From Streptomyces sp. 1331.2 (GTDB lineage Bacteria; Actinomycetota; Actinomycetes; Streptomycetales; Streptomycetaceae), in the NCBI RefSeq assembly GCF_900199205.1, contig NZ_OBMJ01000002.1, positions 310,001 through 374,000 on the forward strand: a DNA stretch of 64,000 nucleotides. Direction: 5' to 3'. The translations under genes and the position numbers were made by a program. How positions within the stretch are numbered: the stretch's first letter is position 1; every line of letters begins with the position of its first letter. Under the pieces are notes generated by a model. The model saw only the letters and a list, made by a program, of their open reading frames with translations. It searched no databases and was not told the origin of the DNA. Shown piece after piece: positions 32,320 to 40,918 of this stretch.

Positions 32320-33309
32320 TCAGCGGTTCACCGCCCGCATCCCGTCCTCGTCGTAGCGCTCGCCCGCCACCTCGGGCAGCTCGGCGTCGATCCGGGCCAG
32401 GTCGTCCTCGGTCAACTCGACGTCGACCGCGCCCGCGTTCTGCTCCAGGTAGGTGCGGCGCTTGGTACCGGGGATCGGCACGAGGTCCTCGCCGCGGGCG
32501 AGGACCCAGGCGATCGCCAACTGGGCCGGAGTGACGCTCTTCTCCGCGGCGATCTCCTTCACCTTCTCCGCGAGCCGCAGGTTGGCGGCCAGGTTGGCCT
32601 CGGTGAAGCGGGGGTTGGTGCGGCGGAAGTCGTCCTTGTCGAGCTCGTCCGGGGAGCTGAAGCGGCCCGCGAGGAAGCCGCGGCCCAGCGGGGAGTACGG
32701 CACGAAGCCGATTCCGAGCTCCCGGCAGGTGGGGAGCACCTCGGCTTCCACGTCCCGCGTCCAGAGCGAGTACTCGCTCTGGACGGCGGTGACCGGGTGG
32801 ACGGCGTGGGCGCGGCGGATGGTCTCGCCGCTCGCCTCGCTCAGCCCGATGTACCGCACCTTTCCCTCGGCGACCAGTTCGCCGAGCGCGCCGACGGTCT
32901 CCTCGATGGGCACGGTCGGGTCGACCCGGTGCTGGTAGTACAGGTCGATGCGGTCGGTGCCGAGCCGCGCGAGCGAACCGTGGACGGAGCTGCGCACGTG
33001 CTCGGCGGAGCCGTCCTGGCGGCCCACGGTGGACATGTCGCCCGGAACGGCGTTGTCCATCCGGTAGTTGAACTTCGTGGCGATCACGTACTCGTCCCGG
33101 TGCCCGCGGACGGCTTCGCCGACCAAGGACTCGTTGGTGAGCGGTCCGTAGACCTGCGCGGTGTCGAGGAACGTGATGCCGAGGTCCAGGGCGCGGCGGA
33201 TGGTCGCGACGCCCTCGTCCTGGTCGGCCGTGCCGTAGAAGGCGGACATCCCCATGCAGCCGAGGCCGATGGCGGACACCTGGAGGTCCCGCAGACTGCG
33301 CTGTTGCAT
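32320..33309 (-). CDS. Aldo/keto reductase
   Basis: 329 residues, a TIM-barrel NADPH-dependent reductase. The catalytic tetrad is visible: Asp and Tyr in FLDTAQVYG, Lys in VIATKF, and His in DLYYQHRVD. Further family blocks are VRYIGLSEASGETIRRAH, VQSEYSLWTRDVE, GIGFVPYSPLGRGFL and the cofactor segment VPIPGTKRRTYLEQN. It is closest to the AKR branch that acts on small aldehydes and keto compounds. ATG 33309 has only a weak ribosome site. The 234 bases upstream, to 33543, contain no other gene. Confidence 0.9.
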   Translation of the reverse strand: MQQRSLRDLQVSAIGLGCMGMSAFYGTADQDEGVATIRRALDLGITFLDTAQVYGPLTNESLVGEAVRGHRDEYVIATKFNYRMDNAVPGDMSTVGRQDGSAEHVRSSVHGSLARLGTDRIDLYYQHRVDPTVPIEETVGALGELVAEGKVRYIGLSEASGETIRRAHAVHPVTAVQSEYSLWTRDVEAEVLPTCRELGIGFVPYSPLGRGFLAGRFSSPDELDKDDFRRTNPRFTEANLAANLRLAEKVKEIAAEKSVTPAQLAIAWVLARGEDLVPIPGTKRRTYLEQNAGAVDVELTEDDLARIDAELPEVAGERYDEDGMRAVNR

Positions 33310-33543
33310 GTGGCGTGCCGGCCCTTCGTCTCGTTCTTCCCATGGGCCGACGCCTTCCGACGCCCCGGTCCGGGCGACCGGCCGGCCTCGTCCCCTCGGG
33401 GAGGACCTTACGGTGTCGGGGCCGTCCGGAGGCGGAACGGCACGGCCGGGGGACCAACGAGGCTCCCCGGCCCGCCGGTTGAGGTCTGGGACCGCCCGCC
33501 CGACCGCCGGGGCGCCTCGCTCTCCCCTCCTGCGATCAGGCCG

Positions 33544-34680
33544 TCACCCGATCCGTGCCGCCCCGGCGGAGCCCAGGGCTTCGAAGTCCGCCACCAGGTC
33601 GGCGGGGGAGGGGAGGGCGTCGATCTCCGCCTTCATGGCCGCGGCCGACTTCCGCAGGCCGTCGTCGGTGAGCAGCCGGTCGAGCAGGGCGGTGTCGACG
33701 GCGTCCAGGCTGGAGGACAGCGCGAAGCCGTTGGCCTGCCCGGCGGCGGCGTTGGCGAAGTTGTCGGCACCCTGGGGGAGGACCAGCTGGGGGACGCCCA
33801 GCGCGGCGGCGGTCATCATGCTGCCCGAGCCGCCGTGGTGGACGACGCCGTCGCTGGCCTGGAGCAGCTGGCTCAGCGGCACCCACGGCAGCGGCCGGAC
33901 GTTGCCGGGCAGCGTGCCGAGCGGCGTGAGGTCCGCGTCGCCGGCGGCGAGCAGGATCTCGGCGTCGAGCGCCCCCGCCTGCTCGATCAGGCGGGAGAGG
34001 GGCGCGATGCCCTCCCAGTCGGTGAACACCGTGCCCAGCGTCACCGCGATCCGCGGCCTGGTGCCGCGCCCGATCAGGTCGGCGGGGATCGTCCCGCCGC
34101 CGTTGTACGGCACGTACCGCACGCGCCAGCCCCCGCCGTCGCCGCCGAGCGAGGCCGGCACGACGTCCAGGACGGTGGACGCAGCGCTCGCCTCGACCCC
34201 CCGCGCGCGGTAGTCGTCGGCGAGCAGTCGGCGCAGGCGGGCCGCCGCCCCGCCCGAGGTGACCCCGAAGTTGTGCCGCACCGCGGGGATGCCGAACCTG
34301 GCGGCCACCAGCGGTGCGGCGCCCTGGAAGGACTCGTGCACGATGACGTCAGGCCGCCAGTCCTCCGCGACCTTCAGCAGGTCGTCGATGGTCGAGCGGC
34401 CGAACTCGGCGAAGCCGAGGGCGCTCAGTTCGTTCGTCTCGTCCTCCGTCCGCTCCGCGTCGGCGAACCGGACGTCCTTCGGGAGGGCGCGGGCGAAGGC
34501 CTCCCTGAGGGTGGTGCCGTCGCCGATCTCGACGACGGGCAGTCCGGTGTTGCGCAGGATCGCGACCGGCGGCTGGCCGGCGAACAGGACGTCGTGGCCG
34601 GCCGCCCGCAGGGCCAGTGCGGTGGGGATCACGGGGAAGATGTGGCCGACCGCCCCGGGGGCGGTGAACAGGACTCGCAC
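33544..34680 (-). CDS. GT1-family (UGT/macrolide-type) glycosyltransferase
   Basis: 378 residues, two Rossmann domains (GT-B). The N-terminal MRVLFTAPGAVGHIFPVIPTALALRAAGHDV binds the acceptor; the C-terminal LPWVPLSQLLQASDGVVHHGGSGSMMTAAALGVPQLVLPQGADNFANA is the nucleotide-sugar signature of activator-type antibiotic glycosyltransferases. It could glycosylate a polyketide or an antibiotic for self-protection, but no biosynthetic genes are adjacent. GTG 34680 follows GGAG by seven bases. The region 34681-35083 upstream has no gene and contains two small tandem duplications. Confidence 0.88.
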   Translation of the reverse strand: MRVLFTAPGAVGHIFPVIPTALALRAAGHDVLFAGQPPVAILRNTGLPVVEIGDGTTLREAFARALPKDVRFADAERTEDETNELSALGFAEFGRSTIDDLLKVAEDWRPDVIVHESFQGAAPLVAARFGIPAVRHNFGVTSGGAAARLRRLLADDYRARGVEASAASTVLDVVPASLGGDGGGWRVRYVPYNGGGTIPADLIGRGTRPRIAVTLGTVFTDWEGIAPLSRLIEQAGALDAEILLAAGDADLTPLGTLPGNVRPLPWVPLSQLLQASDGVVHHGGSGSMMTAAALGVPQLVLPQGADNFANAAAGQANGFALSSSLDAVDTALLDRLLTDDGLRKSAAAMKAEIDALPSPADLVADFEALGSAGAARIG

Positions 34681-34987
34681 GGTGGTTCTCCTGATGCAGA
34701 CGGGTGCTCGTGGTCGGACGTGCTCGCGGTGCTGGGAGTGGGACCGTCCGCGGCCGGCCGGCAGGGCCCGTCCACCCGGGACATCCGGGTCCGCCTTGAT
34801 GTCGGCTGTGGCCACGTCGCCCCTGGTGAGCCGGTGACCGCCCCCCGGCGGTCACTGTGCGGACGATCCTGGCACGGCCCGTTCCGACCAGGCACTCGTA
34901 TCTTCTGACAGATGTTCACCTCAGGTGCGGCCGGCTTTCCTTGGGCTTGACATCGGGCCGCTCCCCTTGCCATGCCGTCGCGTCTGT

Positions 34988-35088
34988 GTCCTGAACGGCC
35001 GCGTCCTGAACGGCCGCGTCTTCGCGCCCGCCGTGTCCGCGCGCCCGCTCCGAGAGGCCGGCGGACGGGTTCAGTGGACGGGTTCAGT
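34988..35088. repeat. Two short tandem duplications before pcp
   Basis: GTCCTGAACGGCCGC is repeated at 34988-35002 and 35003-35017, and GGACGGGTTCAGT at 35063-35075 and 35076-35088. The second pair spans the pcp stop codon. They look like replication-slippage products. Confidence 0.8.
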
Positions 35089-35725
35089 GGACGGTGCCCT
35101 CGTGGGTGTGGATGTCGGTGGGGCGGGTCGAGGCGGCCAGCAGCGCGCGCACGGCGCGGGCGGTGGTAGCGGCGGGGAGGGACGGGGTGGCGGAGTCGAG
35201 GACCTGCTCGGGCAGGGCGGGGACGTGGACGAAGCCTCCGCGGGTGCCGGGGCGTTCGGCGGCGAGGAAGTGCATGAGGGTGTAGAAGACGTGGTTGCAG
35301 ACGAAGGTCCCGGCGGTGTGGGACAGGGAGGCGGGCAGGCCGGCCTCCCGGACGGCGGCCACGCAGGCCTTGACGGGCAGGGTGGCGAAGTAGGCGGCGG
35401 GTCCGCCGGGGACGACGGGCCGGTCGACGGGTCGGCGGCCCGCGTTGTCGGGGATGCGCGCGTCGTCGACGTTGACGGCTATCCGCTCGACGGTGATGTC
35501 GGGCCTGCCGGTGGCCTGGCCGAGGCAGACCACCACCTCCGGCTCGGCTTCCCGGACGGCGGTGCGCAGTTCGTCGGCCGCCTGTCCGAAGACGCAGCTG
35601 AGCCGGGCGGGGGTGACGTGCAGTCCCGCGGGCGGGTTGTCGGCGACGAGACGGGCGACCTCCCAGGCGGGGTTGAGGGCGGCGCCGTCGAACGGCTCGA
35701 AGCCGGTGAGCAGGACCCGGGTCAT
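35084..35725 (-). CDS. pcp: Pyroglutamyl-peptidase I (pyrrolidone-carboxylate peptidase, family C15)
   Basis: 213 residues. It removes N-terminal pyroglutamate from peptides, cytoplasmic. The family start VLLTGFEPFDGAALNPAWEVA is present, as are the triad: Glu in TVERIAVN, Cys in AGTFVCNHVFYTLMH and His in GGFVHVPALPEQ. Its stop lies in a 13-bp tandem duplication, so the last residues (THEGTVH) may be recently altered. It lies 68 bases downstream of the DUF979 gene on the same strand, which ties peptide cleavage to the adjacent transporter-like pair. Confidence 0.93.
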   Translation of the reverse strand: MTRVLLTGFEPFDGAALNPAWEVARLVADNPPAGLHVTPARLSCVFGQAADELRTAVREAEPEVVVCLGQATGRPDITVERIAVNVDDARIPDNAGRRPVDRPVVPGGPAAYFATLPVKACVAAVREAGLPASLSHTAGTFVCNHVFYTLMHFLAAERPGTRGGFVHVPALPEQVLDSATPSLPAATTARAVRALLAASTRPTDIHTHEGTVH

Positions 35726-35793
35726 GGGCGGTCAGGGCCTTTCCTGTCGATCGCGCGGTTCGGTCGGGGGATCCGGACGCAGGGCCGGCCGGC

Positions 35794-36762
35794 TCAGAAC
35801 GCGAAGAGCGACATGATGGCGATGTTGCACACCAACAGGACGCCTGCCGTGGGCAGTTGGGCCTTGATCGGGCCGTACTGGTCCTTGAGTTCGAGCAGTG
35901 CGGCCGGGACCAGGTTGAAGTTCGCGGCCATCGGGGTCGTCAGGGTGCCGCAGAAGCCGGCCAGCATCCCGACGGCCAGGACGACGGCGGGATCGCCGTG
36001 CAGTTGGGCGACCAGGACCGGCCAGCCGATGGCGGCGGTCATGACGGGGAACGCGGCGAAGGCGTTGCCCATGACGACGGTGAACACGGCCATGCCGACG
36101 CAGTAGAGCGCCACCGCGGTGTACTTGCTGCCGTCCGGCAGGAGATGGGTGGTGAGCTTGCCGACCTGGGTGCCGACGCCGGCGGTCTGGAAGATCGAGC
36201 CGAGGACGGCGAGGAGCTGGGGCAGCAGCAGGGACCAGCCCATGGCCTCCAGCAGCCCGCGGCCGGAGTGCAGGGCGACGGCGGGGTTGCGCTCGCGGGT
36301 GAGGAGGAGGGCGACGGCCAGGGCGACGAGCGCTCCGATGCCGAGTCCGAGGAGCGTCTCGCTGCCGGGCTGGAGGAGCGTGCCGCGGCCGAGGTGCACG
36401 CCCTTGAGGAGGGTGGCGCACAGCAGCGCGACGAGGGGCAGGGTGAGCGCGGGGACGAAGAGCCGGCTGCCGAGTCGGGCGGCGGAGGCGCCGCGCTGCT
36501 CGGGGGTGGTGGTCGCCGGGGTGCCGCGTCCGGTGAGCCCGAAGCCGGCCAGGCAGATCACGGCCAGGACGGCGACGCCCAGCGGCGCGGCGGGTGCCTT
36601 CTTCTCCGCGACCCACGTGCCGTAGCCGAAGCTCACGCCGAGCAGGCCCCAGAACGCGGCGCTGCCAAGGCGCTTGGGGTTGGTGCGGTCGACCGCCATC
36701 TGCGCGGCCATCGCGACGAAGACGGCCCCGACGAGCCAGTAGAGCCATTCGACCTTGATCAC
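35794..36762 (-). CDS. DUF979-family membrane protein
   Basis: 322 residues with about nine to ten TM helices. Blocks matching the family are VEWLYWLVGAVFVAMAA, VVMGNAFAAFPVMTAAIGWPVLV and GFCGTLTTPMAANFNLVPAALLELKDQYGPIKAQLPTA. DUF979 always travels with DUF969, and the pair is linked in several bacteria to 5-oxoproline or pyroglutamyl-peptidase genes, suggesting a two-subunit transporter; that role is inferred from context. The GTG at 36762 overlaps the DUF969 stop in GTGA, so translation is coupled. Confidence 0.88.
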   Translation of the reverse strand: MIKVEWLYWLVGAVFVAMAAQMAVDRTNPKRLGSAAFWGLLGVSFGYGTWVAEKKAPAAPLGVAVLAVICLAGFGLTGRGTPATTTPEQRGASAARLGSRLFVPALTLPLVALLCATLLKGVHLGRGTLLQPGSETLLGLGIGALVALAVALLLTRERNPAVALHSGRGLLEAMGWSLLLPQLLAVLGSIFQTAGVGTQVGKLTTHLLPDGSKYTAVALYCVGMAVFTVVMGNAFAAFPVMTAAIGWPVLVAQLHGDPAVVLAVGMLAGFCGTLTTPMAANFNLVPAALLELKDQYGPIKAQLPTAGVLLVCNIAIMSLFAF

Positions 36763-37478
36763 TTGGACCCCTCCCGGACACGGGCGGGGGCGGGGGCAGT
36801 GGTACCGGCGGCGGTCAGGTCACGCGTGAGGGTGCGGTCCAGGCGCAGCAGGCGCCCGCCGTGGACGAGGGTCGCGCAGATCGCGGTGGGAATCGCCCAG
36901 AGCGCGAGCTGCACCGGTTCCAGGCCGGTGTGATAAGTCGCGTTGACGAAGCCGGTGATCAGGAGGATCGAGCCGACGGCGAGGAAGCAGTCCTCGCCGA
37001 AGAAGAGGCCCACGGTGTCCGCGCTGGAGGCGAAGGAGCGCAGGCGCTCGCGCGCCCGGTCCGTCAGCGGGCCGTGCCTGCGTTCGGCGGCGGCCTCCGC
37101 CATCGGCGCGATCATCGGCCGCACCGCCTGGGCCGGGCCGCCGAGCGCGGTCAGGCCGAGTGCGGCGGCGAGTTGGCGGACCACCAGGTAGACCGCGAGG
37201 AGGCGGCCGGCGCTGACCTTCGCCAGCCGGTTCATCAGGGTGCGGGCCTGCTCCTGGAGTCCGTGGCGCTCCAGGAGGCCGATGACCGGCAGGGTGACGA
37301 CGAAGAGGGTCACCGAGCGGCTGGAGGCGAAGCCCGTCCCGAACGCCTCCAGGACCTTGACCGGGCTCAGCCCGCCCAGCAGGCCGGTGAGGACGCCTGC
37401 CGCACCGACGACGAGGAGCGGATTGCGCCGGGTGGCGAATCCCGCCACCACGACGAGGATGCCGACAAGAACGATCAT
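36759..37478 (-). CDS. DUF969-family membrane protein
   Basis: 239 residues, six to seven TM helices. The family hallmarks are FATRRNPLLVVGAAGVLTGLLGG, VTLPVIGLLERHGLQEQARTLM, LGGPAQAVRPMIAPMAEAAAE and FFGEDCFLAVGSILLITGF. It is probably the partner subunit of DUF979 in one transporter. It is first in the DUF969-DUF979-pcp operon and divergent from a GntR regulator. ATG 37478 lies 110 bases from the palindromic operator. Confidence 0.88.
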   Translation of the reverse strand: MIVLVGILVVVAGFATRRNPLLVVGAAGVLTGLLGGLSPVKVLEAFGTGFASSRSVTLFVVTLPVIGLLERHGLQEQARTLMNRLAKVSAGRLLAVYLVVRQLAAALGLTALGGPAQAVRPMIAPMAEAAAERRHGPLTDRARERLRSFASSADTVGLFFGEDCFLAVGSILLITGFVNATYHTGLEPVQLALWAIPTAICATLVHGGRLLRLDRTLTRDLTAAGTTAPAPARVREGSK

Positions 37479-37587
37479 GTTCCTGGCCGCCTTTCGGAGG
37501 GGTCTCCGCCGGACACGGTCCGCACCCGGCGGATGAAGGCCACGGCCCAACGGGCCGCGACCGTACGGGGGTTGCCGCGAGGCTAGG

Positions 37588-37604
37588 GGATTGTGGAACA
37601 ATCC
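37588..37604. promoter_or_regulatory. GntR (FadR-type) operator palindrome
   Basis: GGATTGTGGAACAATCC is a perfect 7-bp inverted repeat with a 3-base centre (TTGT-n3-ACAA core), the spacing typical of FadR-subfamily regulators. It lies between the divergent DUF969 and GntR genes. Confidence 0.75.
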
Positions 37605-37666
37605 GACAAGACTTCGGGCGGTATCCCCTTCCGACGCCGACACGACACCAGGGGAGGAGCCGGACC

Positions 37667-38356
37667 ATGACCGGGACCTTCGACACACTCGCCGCCGACC
37701 GGAACCGGCTCGAACGCACCGGCATCGCCCAACGAGTGGCCGACATCCTGCGCGAGCACATCACCGAAGGCCGGCTCACCCCGGGCACCCGCCTGTCGGA
37801 GGAAGCCCTGGGCGGAGCACTCGCCGTCTCACGCAACACGCTCCGCGAGGCCTTCCGCCTCCTGGCCGACCAGCGCCTCGTCGTCCACGAGCTGAACCGC
37901 GGCGTCTTCGTCCGGATCCTCACCCCCCGGGACGTCGCCGACATCTACACGCTGCGTCTCGCCCTGGAGATGGCCGGCGTACGGGCCCTGCGCAGCGCGA
38001 AACCGGAACACCTGTCCGCGCTGCGGGCCGCGCTCGCGCGCGCGGAGTCCGCCGAGGCACTGGACGACTGGGTCGCCGTGGGCACCGCCGACCTGCACTT
38101 CCACCAGGCCGTCGCCGGACTGGCCGGCAGCGACCGGATCGACGAGTGCATGGCCAGGCTGGTCGCGGAACTGCGCCTGGCCTTCGCGGCGGTCCCCTCG
38201 GCCCACGGATTCCACGAGCCGTTCCTGCGCCGCAACCAGACGATCGCCGGCCTGCTGGAATCCGGCGAGATCGACGACGCCGAAGTCGAGCTGACGCGCT
38301 ATCTGGACGACGCCCGCACGGTGATCGTCCAGGCCATGACGGAAGCCGGCCCGTGA
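37667..38356 (+). CDS. GntR/FadR-family regulator of the pcp/DUF969-DUF979 operon
   Basis: 229 residues. The N-terminal winged helix (IAQRVADILREHITEGRLTPGTRLSEEALGGALAVSRNTLREAFRLLADQRLVVHELNRGVFV) is followed by an FCD effector domain with the metal-binding Asp and His pattern (TADLHFHQAVAGLAGSDRI.. and a late HGFHEPFLRRNQTI). ATG 37667 follows GGGGAGGAG. The effector is probably 5-oxoproline or a related acid, by context only. Two direct copies of GGCCCGTGACG-type sequence follow the stop. Confidence 0.88.
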   Translation: MTGTFDTLAADRNRLERTGIAQRVADILREHITEGRLTPGTRLSEEALGGALAVSRNTLREAFRLLADQRLVVHELNRGVFVRILTPRDVADIYTLRLALEMAGVRALRSAKPEHLSALRAALARAESAEALDDWVAVGTADLHFHQAVAGLAGSDRIDECMARLVAELRLAFAAVPSAHGFHEPFLRRNQTIAGLLESGEIDDAEVELTRYLDDARTVIVQAMTEAGP

Positions 38357-38464
38357 CGGTCACCGGCCCGTGACGATCACCGGCCCGAGCAGCGCCGGCC
38401 GCGGGGCGGTGTGTCAGAGCCACGGTCTACGCTCCGGATCACCTACGAGCTCGGGGGAGACCGG

Positions 38465-39118
38465 ATGTTCTACGACGATTACGACTACCTGCCCGCCCTG
38501 TTCACGGCCGTGGCCGACCCGTCCGAGGAGAAGCGGACCGTCGACGGCTGGCGGATCGAGCGGGTCGGTCCGATCCAGGGGGCTGCCGACCACTGCACGA
38601 TCCACGACCCGCTGGGGTGGGAGGGCATGAACGTCCCGATGCGGCCCGGCGGCACGCCCGTCTACCTGGTCTCCCGCGAGGACGCACCCGCGGTCCCGGT
38701 GGCCGCTCTGGTGCACCCCACCGAGAACGTCCCGGTCCGGATGGACGACTGCGGCGACGGCTTGGCGACCCCCTCCGGACTCGTCGTGCTGCACGCCGAC
38801 CCCAGCACCACCCGGATCGAACCGGCCGCCCGGATGCTCGAACGCACCTGGGCCACGCTGCACGCGCGCGCCGCCGAAGGCAGCGGCTGGCTGCTGGAGA
38901 ACTTCCGCGAGAGCCTCCGGGACGCCTCGGTGGACCCGTCCGACTGGCCGGTGGACCCGATCGAGGGCGACTTCGCGAACGACTGGCTGATGATCCCGGA
39001 CGAAGCCGGCACCGGCACCGTCCTGGGCATCCTGGTCAGCCCGGACGGGTGCAACACGACCGCGTGCCTGGACGCCGACGGCAAAACGGTGGCGACCCTG
39101 CTCACCTTCGACCACTGA
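38465..39118 (+). CDS. Hypothetical acidic cytoplasmic protein
   Basis: 217 residues, acidic, no membrane segment. Tryptophan- and aspartate-rich blocks such as VDGWRIERVGPIQGAADHCTIHDPLGWEGM and VDPSDWPVDPIEGDFANDWLMIPDEAGTG are visible, but I do not recognise a family. ATG 38465 is preferred because GGGGGAG lies six bases upstream; the frame also opens at GTG 38411 without a ribosome site. No operon partner is evident. Confidence 0.6.
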   Translation: MFYDDYDYLPALFTAVADPSEEKRTVDGWRIERVGPIQGAADHCTIHDPLGWEGMNVPMRPGGTPVYLVSREDAPAVPVAALVHPTENVPVRMDDCGDGLATPSGLVVLHADPSTTRIEPAARMLERTWATLHARAAEGSGWLLENFRESLRDASVDPSDWPVDPIEGDFANDWLMIPDEAGTGTVLGILVSPDGCNTTACLDADGKTVATLLTFDH

Positions 39119-39338
39119 CCCACGGGCGGCATCCCGAACGGCCAGGCGGGGCACCGCAGGTGCCCCACCGCTCTTCGTTCCGCTCGAACGTGTTCCGGCC
39201 AAGTTGAGCTCTTCACAGTCCGAACATCAGACATACGCATGATCTCCTCACTAGGGTGAGGCCCGATCCACCGCTCGTCCATCCCCCCGACCAGCGGGCA
39301 TCACGCATGCCCGCCGCCAGGACTGGAGTGAACCGATC

Positions 39339-39941
39339 ATGCATCCTCGCCACCTGTGGAAGCGCCTCACCGGCGCGGTCGTCCGCCGCGGCCTCGGCGC
39401 CACCATGGGCGCGCTCGCGCTCATCGCGTCGTTCGTCCTCGCGGGCACCGCCGCCGGCACGTCGAACGCGGCCGCCCAGCCGGCCGGTGTCAGCAGCGGC
39501 GGCCAGTGGGCCTGCTCCGGCGCCGCCATCCCGAACGGATACGTCCTCACCGCCTTCAACAAGGACGGCTGCAGCGGCTGGGGCTCGTGGTTCCAGCAGC
39601 CGGACGCGGACGGGCTCTACAGCTGCGGCGGCTCCCCGATCTACTCGGGCTACGTCCTCACCGACTACCTGAGCTTCGGCTGCAACGGGATGGGCTCCTG
39701 GCAGCACAGCCTCGTCAAGGACGGGATCTGGACCTGCGGCGGTTCCCCGATCGTTCCGGGGTACGTGGTGACCGGCTACCAGGTCCCCGGCTGCCACAAC
39801 GTCGGCGCCTGGTACCACCAGATCGCGAAGCCCGGCCTGCTCGTCTGCCCCAACTCGCCGATCCCGCCGGGCTTCCTCGCGGGCGCCTACTGGGCGGCCG
39901 GCTGCACCGGCCACGGCGGCTACTTCCTCTCCCGCGCCTGA
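39339..39941 (+). CDS. Secreted small protein with four cysteine-containing repeats
   Basis: 200 residues. A signal peptide (VRRGLGATMGALALIASFVLAGTAAG) precedes about 150 mature residues organised as four repeats of the form C-x-G-x-P-I-x-x-GYVLT..GC-x-G-x-GSW: WACSGAAIPNGYVLT.., YSCGGSPIYSGYVLT.., WTCGGSPIVPGYVVT.., LVCPNSPIPPGFLAG... Each repeat has two cysteines, so one disulfide per unit is likely. I know no function; a wall- or surface-binding module is plausible. ATG 39339 has a distant GGAG. A hairpin terminator follows the stop. Confidence 0.7.
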   Translation: MHPRHLWKRLTGAVVRRGLGATMGALALIASFVLAGTAAGTSNAAAQPAGVSSGGQWACSGAAIPNGYVLTAFNKDGCSGWGSWFQQPDADGLYSCGGSPIYSGYVLTDYLSFGCNGMGSWQHSLVKDGIWTCGGSPIVPGYVVTGYQVPGCHNVGAWYHQIAKPGLLVCPNSPIPPGFLAGAYWAAGCTGHGGYFLSRA

Positions 39942-39950
39942 TCCCACCGG

Positions 39951-39997
39951 CCGGTCCGCCGGGGCACCGCACGACGTGCGCCACCCCGGCGGACCGG
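39951..39997. terminator. Hairpin terminator between convergent genes
   Basis: A perfect 14-bp stem (39951-39964 with 39984-39997) with a 19-base loop that itself can pair (CGCACGACGTGCG). Confidence 0.75.
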
Positions 39998-40036
39998 ACG
40001 GCGACCGGGGGCGGATCCGACCACGTATGCCGTGAT

Positions 40037-40258
40037 TCATCCGCTCCCGGTGCCGTCGGCCTCCCAGCGGAGCAGGTCGCCCGGCTGGCATTCGAGCACC
40101 TCGCAGAGCGCGGCGAGGGTGGCGAAGCGCACCGCCTTGGCGCGGCCGTTCTTGAGGACGGCCAGGTTGGCGGGCGTGATCCCCACGCGGTCCGCGAGTT
40201 CGCCGACGGACATCTTCCGTCTGGCCAGCATCACGTCGATGTCGACGGCGATCGGCAT
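40037..40258 (-). CDS. YozG-like XRE-family transcriptional regulator
   Basis: 73 residues consisting almost only of a helix-turn-helix (IDVMLARRKMSVGELADRVGITPANLAVLKNGRAKAVRFATLAALCEVLECQPGDLLRW). This small XRE type is regularly paired with DUF2975 membrane proteins. Its ATG overlaps the DUF2975 stop (TGATG), so the two are made together. The palindrome upstream of the DUF2975 gene is the likely binding site. Confidence 0.88.
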   Translation of the reverse strand: MPIAVDIDVMLARRKMSVGELADRVGITPANLAVLKNGRAKAVRFATLAALCEVLECQPGDLLRWEADGTGSG

Positions 40259-40749
40259 CAGATCACCTCGTCCAACTCGGCCTGCATCCGGGCCGCTTCG
40301 ACGTCGCGGGCGACGGCCTGGGCGAGCAGCTTGCGCAGCACGAGGACGATGAGGGCGACGCCGAGGACGGCCACGCCGATCCCGGCCATGATGCCGGTGA
40401 CGCCCGGGTCGTCGCGCTGGCCGGGTGCGTTCACGGCGGTGATCGCGAACCACGCGAGCGCGGCCGCGACGATGGCCCCGATGATGCCGTCCACGTAGCG
40501 GAAGGCGGTGTGGGAGAAGACGGTTCCGTGTCGCACCATCGTCACCAGCCGCCAGACGCAGCCCATGGCGACCTGGGCCGTGCCGATGCCCAGGATCGTG
40601 ATCACGCGCAGTGCGGTCAACGGGAGCGAACCGCCCTCCTGGTCCTTCCCGCTGACCAGCGCCCACACCATCAAGACCTGGACGAGCACGCTGCCGGTGA
40701 GCACCACCACGAGCACGGCGCGCAGCGCGCGCACTGTCAGCTTTCCCAA
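40258..40749 (-). CDS. DUF2975-family membrane protein
   Basis: 163 residues with four TM helices (ALRAVLVVVLTGSVLVQVLMVWALV, LRVITILGIGTAQVAMGCVWRLV, GIIGAIVAAALAWFAITAV, GIMAGIGVAVLGVALIVLVLRKLL). DUF2975 proteins are thought to antagonise their XRE partner at the membrane. The TTG at 40749 is preferred to ATG 40764: GGGAGG precedes the TTG by seven bases, would overlap the ATG region, and family members typically start GKLTVRALRAV. Confidence 0.85.
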   Translation of the reverse strand: MGKLTVRALRAVLVVVLTGSVLVQVLMVWALVSGKDQEGGSLPLTALRVITILGIGTAQVAMGCVWRLVTMVRHGTVFSHTAFRYVDGIIGAIVAAALAWFAITAVNAPGQRDDPGVTGIMAGIGVAVLGVALIVLVLRKLLAQAVARDVEAARMQAELDEVI

Positions 40750-40781
40750 GACCTGTCCTCCCATCGAGTTGCGATGGGAAT

Positions 40782-40798
40782 CTATCGAATATCGATAG
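40782..40798. promoter_or_regulatory. Operator palindrome of the DUF2975/XRE pair
   Basis: CTATCGAATATCGATAG has perfect 7-bp arms (CTATCGA/TCGATAG) and a 3-base centre, 33 bases upstream of the DUF2975 start. It is AT-rich against the background and fits an autoregulatory XRE site. Confidence 0.65.
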
Positions 40799-40918
40799 GT
40801 TAGGCAAGGGGAGGAGTCGGCGGATGCGGCGGAGCCCCGCCGGGCGGGTGCTCGGCGGGGCTCGGTACCGCGTGGGGGCGGTGGGTTCCGGGTTGGGGCG
40901 GGTGTGCTGTGGGGCGGG

